Source: SHLQ01 sp964494395 (GTDB lineage: Bacteria > Actinomycetota > Acidimicrobiia > Acidimicrobiales > SHLQ01). Taken from it: DNA of 15,006 nucleotides. The DNA lies in NCBI GenBank assembly GCA_964494395.1, contig CAZBTI010000092.1:1-15006 (forward strand), in the 5' to 3' direction. The position numbers were made by a program, and so were the translations under genes. The stretch's first letter is position 1; every line of letters starts with the position of its first letter. Positions 14,004 through 15,006 of the stretch are shown here, piece by piece. The notes beneath the pieces are model-generated. The model did not search any database. It saw nothing but the letters and a program-made list of their open reading frames with translations, and was not told the origin of the DNA.

Positions 14004-14092
14004 TGGATATGAAGCTAGTCGGTAGATATGAACGCTACGTACCTACGCCATAAAGATGGAATGAAACGGCTATTGTCTTCGCTAGTACAACT
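14004..14092. promoter_or_regulatory. Divergent promoter region (phosphatase-GH15 / rhomboid)
   Basis: An 89-bp AT-richer gap between divergent starts. The direct repeat GATATGAA occurs at 14006-14013 and 14025-14032, 19 bp apart (start to start), immediately upstream of the phosphatase-GH15 gene. TAGCTT (minus, 14017 to 14012) is a possible -10 for that gene. TATTGT (14071-14076) is a possible -10 for the rhomboid gene. No clear -35 is present. Confidence 0.3.
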
Positions 14093-14965
14093 ATGAGCGC
14101 TTTCGAACCACAAGACGCCCCCGCCGTCGGGGAAGAGGTGTGCTACCGCCACCCCGATCGCGAGACGGGCATCCGCTGCCAGCGGTGCGACCGTCACGTC
14201 TGCGTCGACTGCCGACATCAAGCATCGGTCGGCGTTCACTGCCCAGAGTGCACAAAGGCCGCTGGAACCCAGAAGATCTACAACACCCAAAACCTTCCCG
14301 GTTCGAACTTCATCGTCACCAAAGTTCTCGTGGCGATCAACGTTCTCGTGTACCTCATAACCGTCACGGTCGACGGAAGCAGCGGCGGCAGTTTCACCAC
14401 CGACTTCGCGACATGGGGCCCACCAATCTGGGAAGACAATGAAGTCTGGCGGATCGTGACCGGCGGGTTCCTCCACGCCAACGTCCTGCACATTGGCTTC
14501 AACATGTACCTGTTGTGGCAACTCGGCAAGCAAATCGAACGAGTCTCTGGCGAGGTGAAGTTCGCTGCGGTCTACTTCGTCTCCTTGCTCGGCGGTTCGT
14601 TCGGCGCCATCCTCCTCGACCCAGCAATCCGCGTTGTCGGCGCTTCCGGTGCGGTGTTCGGCCTCATTGGCTACATGGTGTTCTTGCTGCGAAGCAGAGG
14701 CATTGGCCTCTTCGATACGGGCCTCGGCTTCCTGATCGTCATCAACGTGTTCCTCAGCTTCCGAGGCGGCGTCAGCCTCGGCGGACACGGCGGCGGACTT
14801 TTCATTGGCTTTCTCCTCGGCGCCCTCTTCTACGGACTAAACCAAGGCAGCAAGCCCATCATCAAGGGCGACAAGGCCCAACTCGCTTTCAGCGCAGTGC
14901 TCGCCGTAATCCTCTTCGTCGGCGCCTTCTTCGTCTCATCGACCTGGATGATGCCGCTGTTCTGA
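14093..14965 (+). CDS. Rhomboid-family intramembrane serine protease with N-terminal zinc finger
   Basis: A 290-residue membrane protease. Residues about 15-55 form a B-box-like zinc finger: C17, H20, C29, C32, C37, C40, C50 and C53 (CYRHPDRETGIRCQRC, CVDC, CPEC). About six to seven membrane spans follow from residue 73. Rhomboid signatures are GGFLHANVLHIGFNMYLLW (124-142), the nucleophile S185 in GASGAVFG and the partner H232 in GGHGGG, giving a complete Ser-His dyad. Rhomboids cut transmembrane segments of other proteins; the substrate is unknown. The zinc-finger version is a pattern I associate with actinobacteria. There is no Shine-Dalgarno at ATG 14093. A hairpin terminator follows the stop. 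Confidence 0.93.
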   Translation: MSAFEPQDAPAVGEEVCYRHPDRETGIRCQRCDRHVCVDCRHQASVGVHCPECTKAAGTQKIYNTQNLPGSNFIVTKVLVAINVLVYLITVTVDGSSGGSFTTDFATWGPPIWEDNEVWRIVTGGFLHANVLHIGFNMYLLWQLGKQIERVSGEVKFAAVYFVSLLGGSFGAILLDPAIRVVGASGAVFGLIGYMVFLLRSRGIGLFDTGLGFLIVINVFLSFRGGVSLGGHGGGLFIGFLLGALFYGLNQGSKPIIKGDKAQLAFSAVLAVILFVGAFFVSSTWMMPLF

Positions 14966-14999
14966 TCGAGCCTCGGCTCCGCCGAGATTTTGCTCGATC
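14964..14999 (+). terminator. Hairpin terminator after the rhomboid gene
   Basis: CTCGGC-TCC-GCCGAG (14972-14986) is a perfect 6-bp GC stem followed by ATTTTG. It is enclosed by a second pair of 7-bp arms, GATCGAG (14964-14970) and CTCGATC (14993-14999). The inner stem plus T-run fits a rho-independent terminator. The outer arms begin within the stop codon TGA. Confidence 0.6.
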
Positions 15000-15006
15000 C
15001 TCACAG

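Noticed and set aside
14015..14788. 257-codon minus-strand frame antisense to the rhomboid gene
   Set aside because: Acidic, low-complexity translation opposite a clear rhomboid protease.

Overview
The window looks like a chromosomal housekeeping region of a moderately GC-rich actinobacterium. My best guess is the class Acidimicrobiia. This is inferred from the gene content: a GlpX-type FBPase, a MurA with Asp in the nucleophile position, a zinc-finger rhomboid, and a mix of Shine-Dalgarno and apparently leaderless starts. It is not proven. I see no phage, CRISPR array, rRNA or tRNA, and no intact mobile element.

Layout, left to right. A metallo-beta-lactamase-fold hydrolase (-) is followed by a 295-bp gap with three GC-rich palindromes, then glpX (-), the gluconeogenic class II fructose-1,6-bisphosphatase. 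Divergent from glpX runs a + strand group: an acidic zinc-ribbon protein with a duplicated domain, a protein ending in a J-domain, and a small TEX30-like alpha/beta hydrolase. Converging on it are an MFS transporter and a Tat-type lipoprotein L,D-transpeptidase (both -). The transporter diverges from murA (+), the first committed step of peptidoglycan synthesis, so two cell-wall genes lie close together. murA ends in a strong 16-bp-arm inverted repeat.

Converging on that repeat is a two-gene unit (-): a NifU C-terminal-domain Fe-S protein and, two bases after its stop, a 47-residue single-span membrane protein. Next (+) come a shikimate-kinase-like P-loop kinase with altered substrate residues and a two-module flavoprotein. 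The flavoprotein joins a disulfide-reductase-like domain without CxxC to a complete plant-type ferredoxin-NADP reductase. A 345-bp gap follows with a perfect 20-bp tandem duplication and a hairpin. Then comes an 856-residue fusion (-) of trehalose-6-phosphate phosphatase with a GH15 glucosidase/trehalase, and finally a zinc-finger rhomboid protease (+) with a terminator.

Most worth following up: the phosphatase-GH15 fusion, the double flavoprotein, the kinase with a remodelled substrate pocket, the small membrane protein coupled to NifU, the duplicated-domain protein, and the MurA Cys-to-Asp change. All functional statements come from reading motifs; no searches were run.
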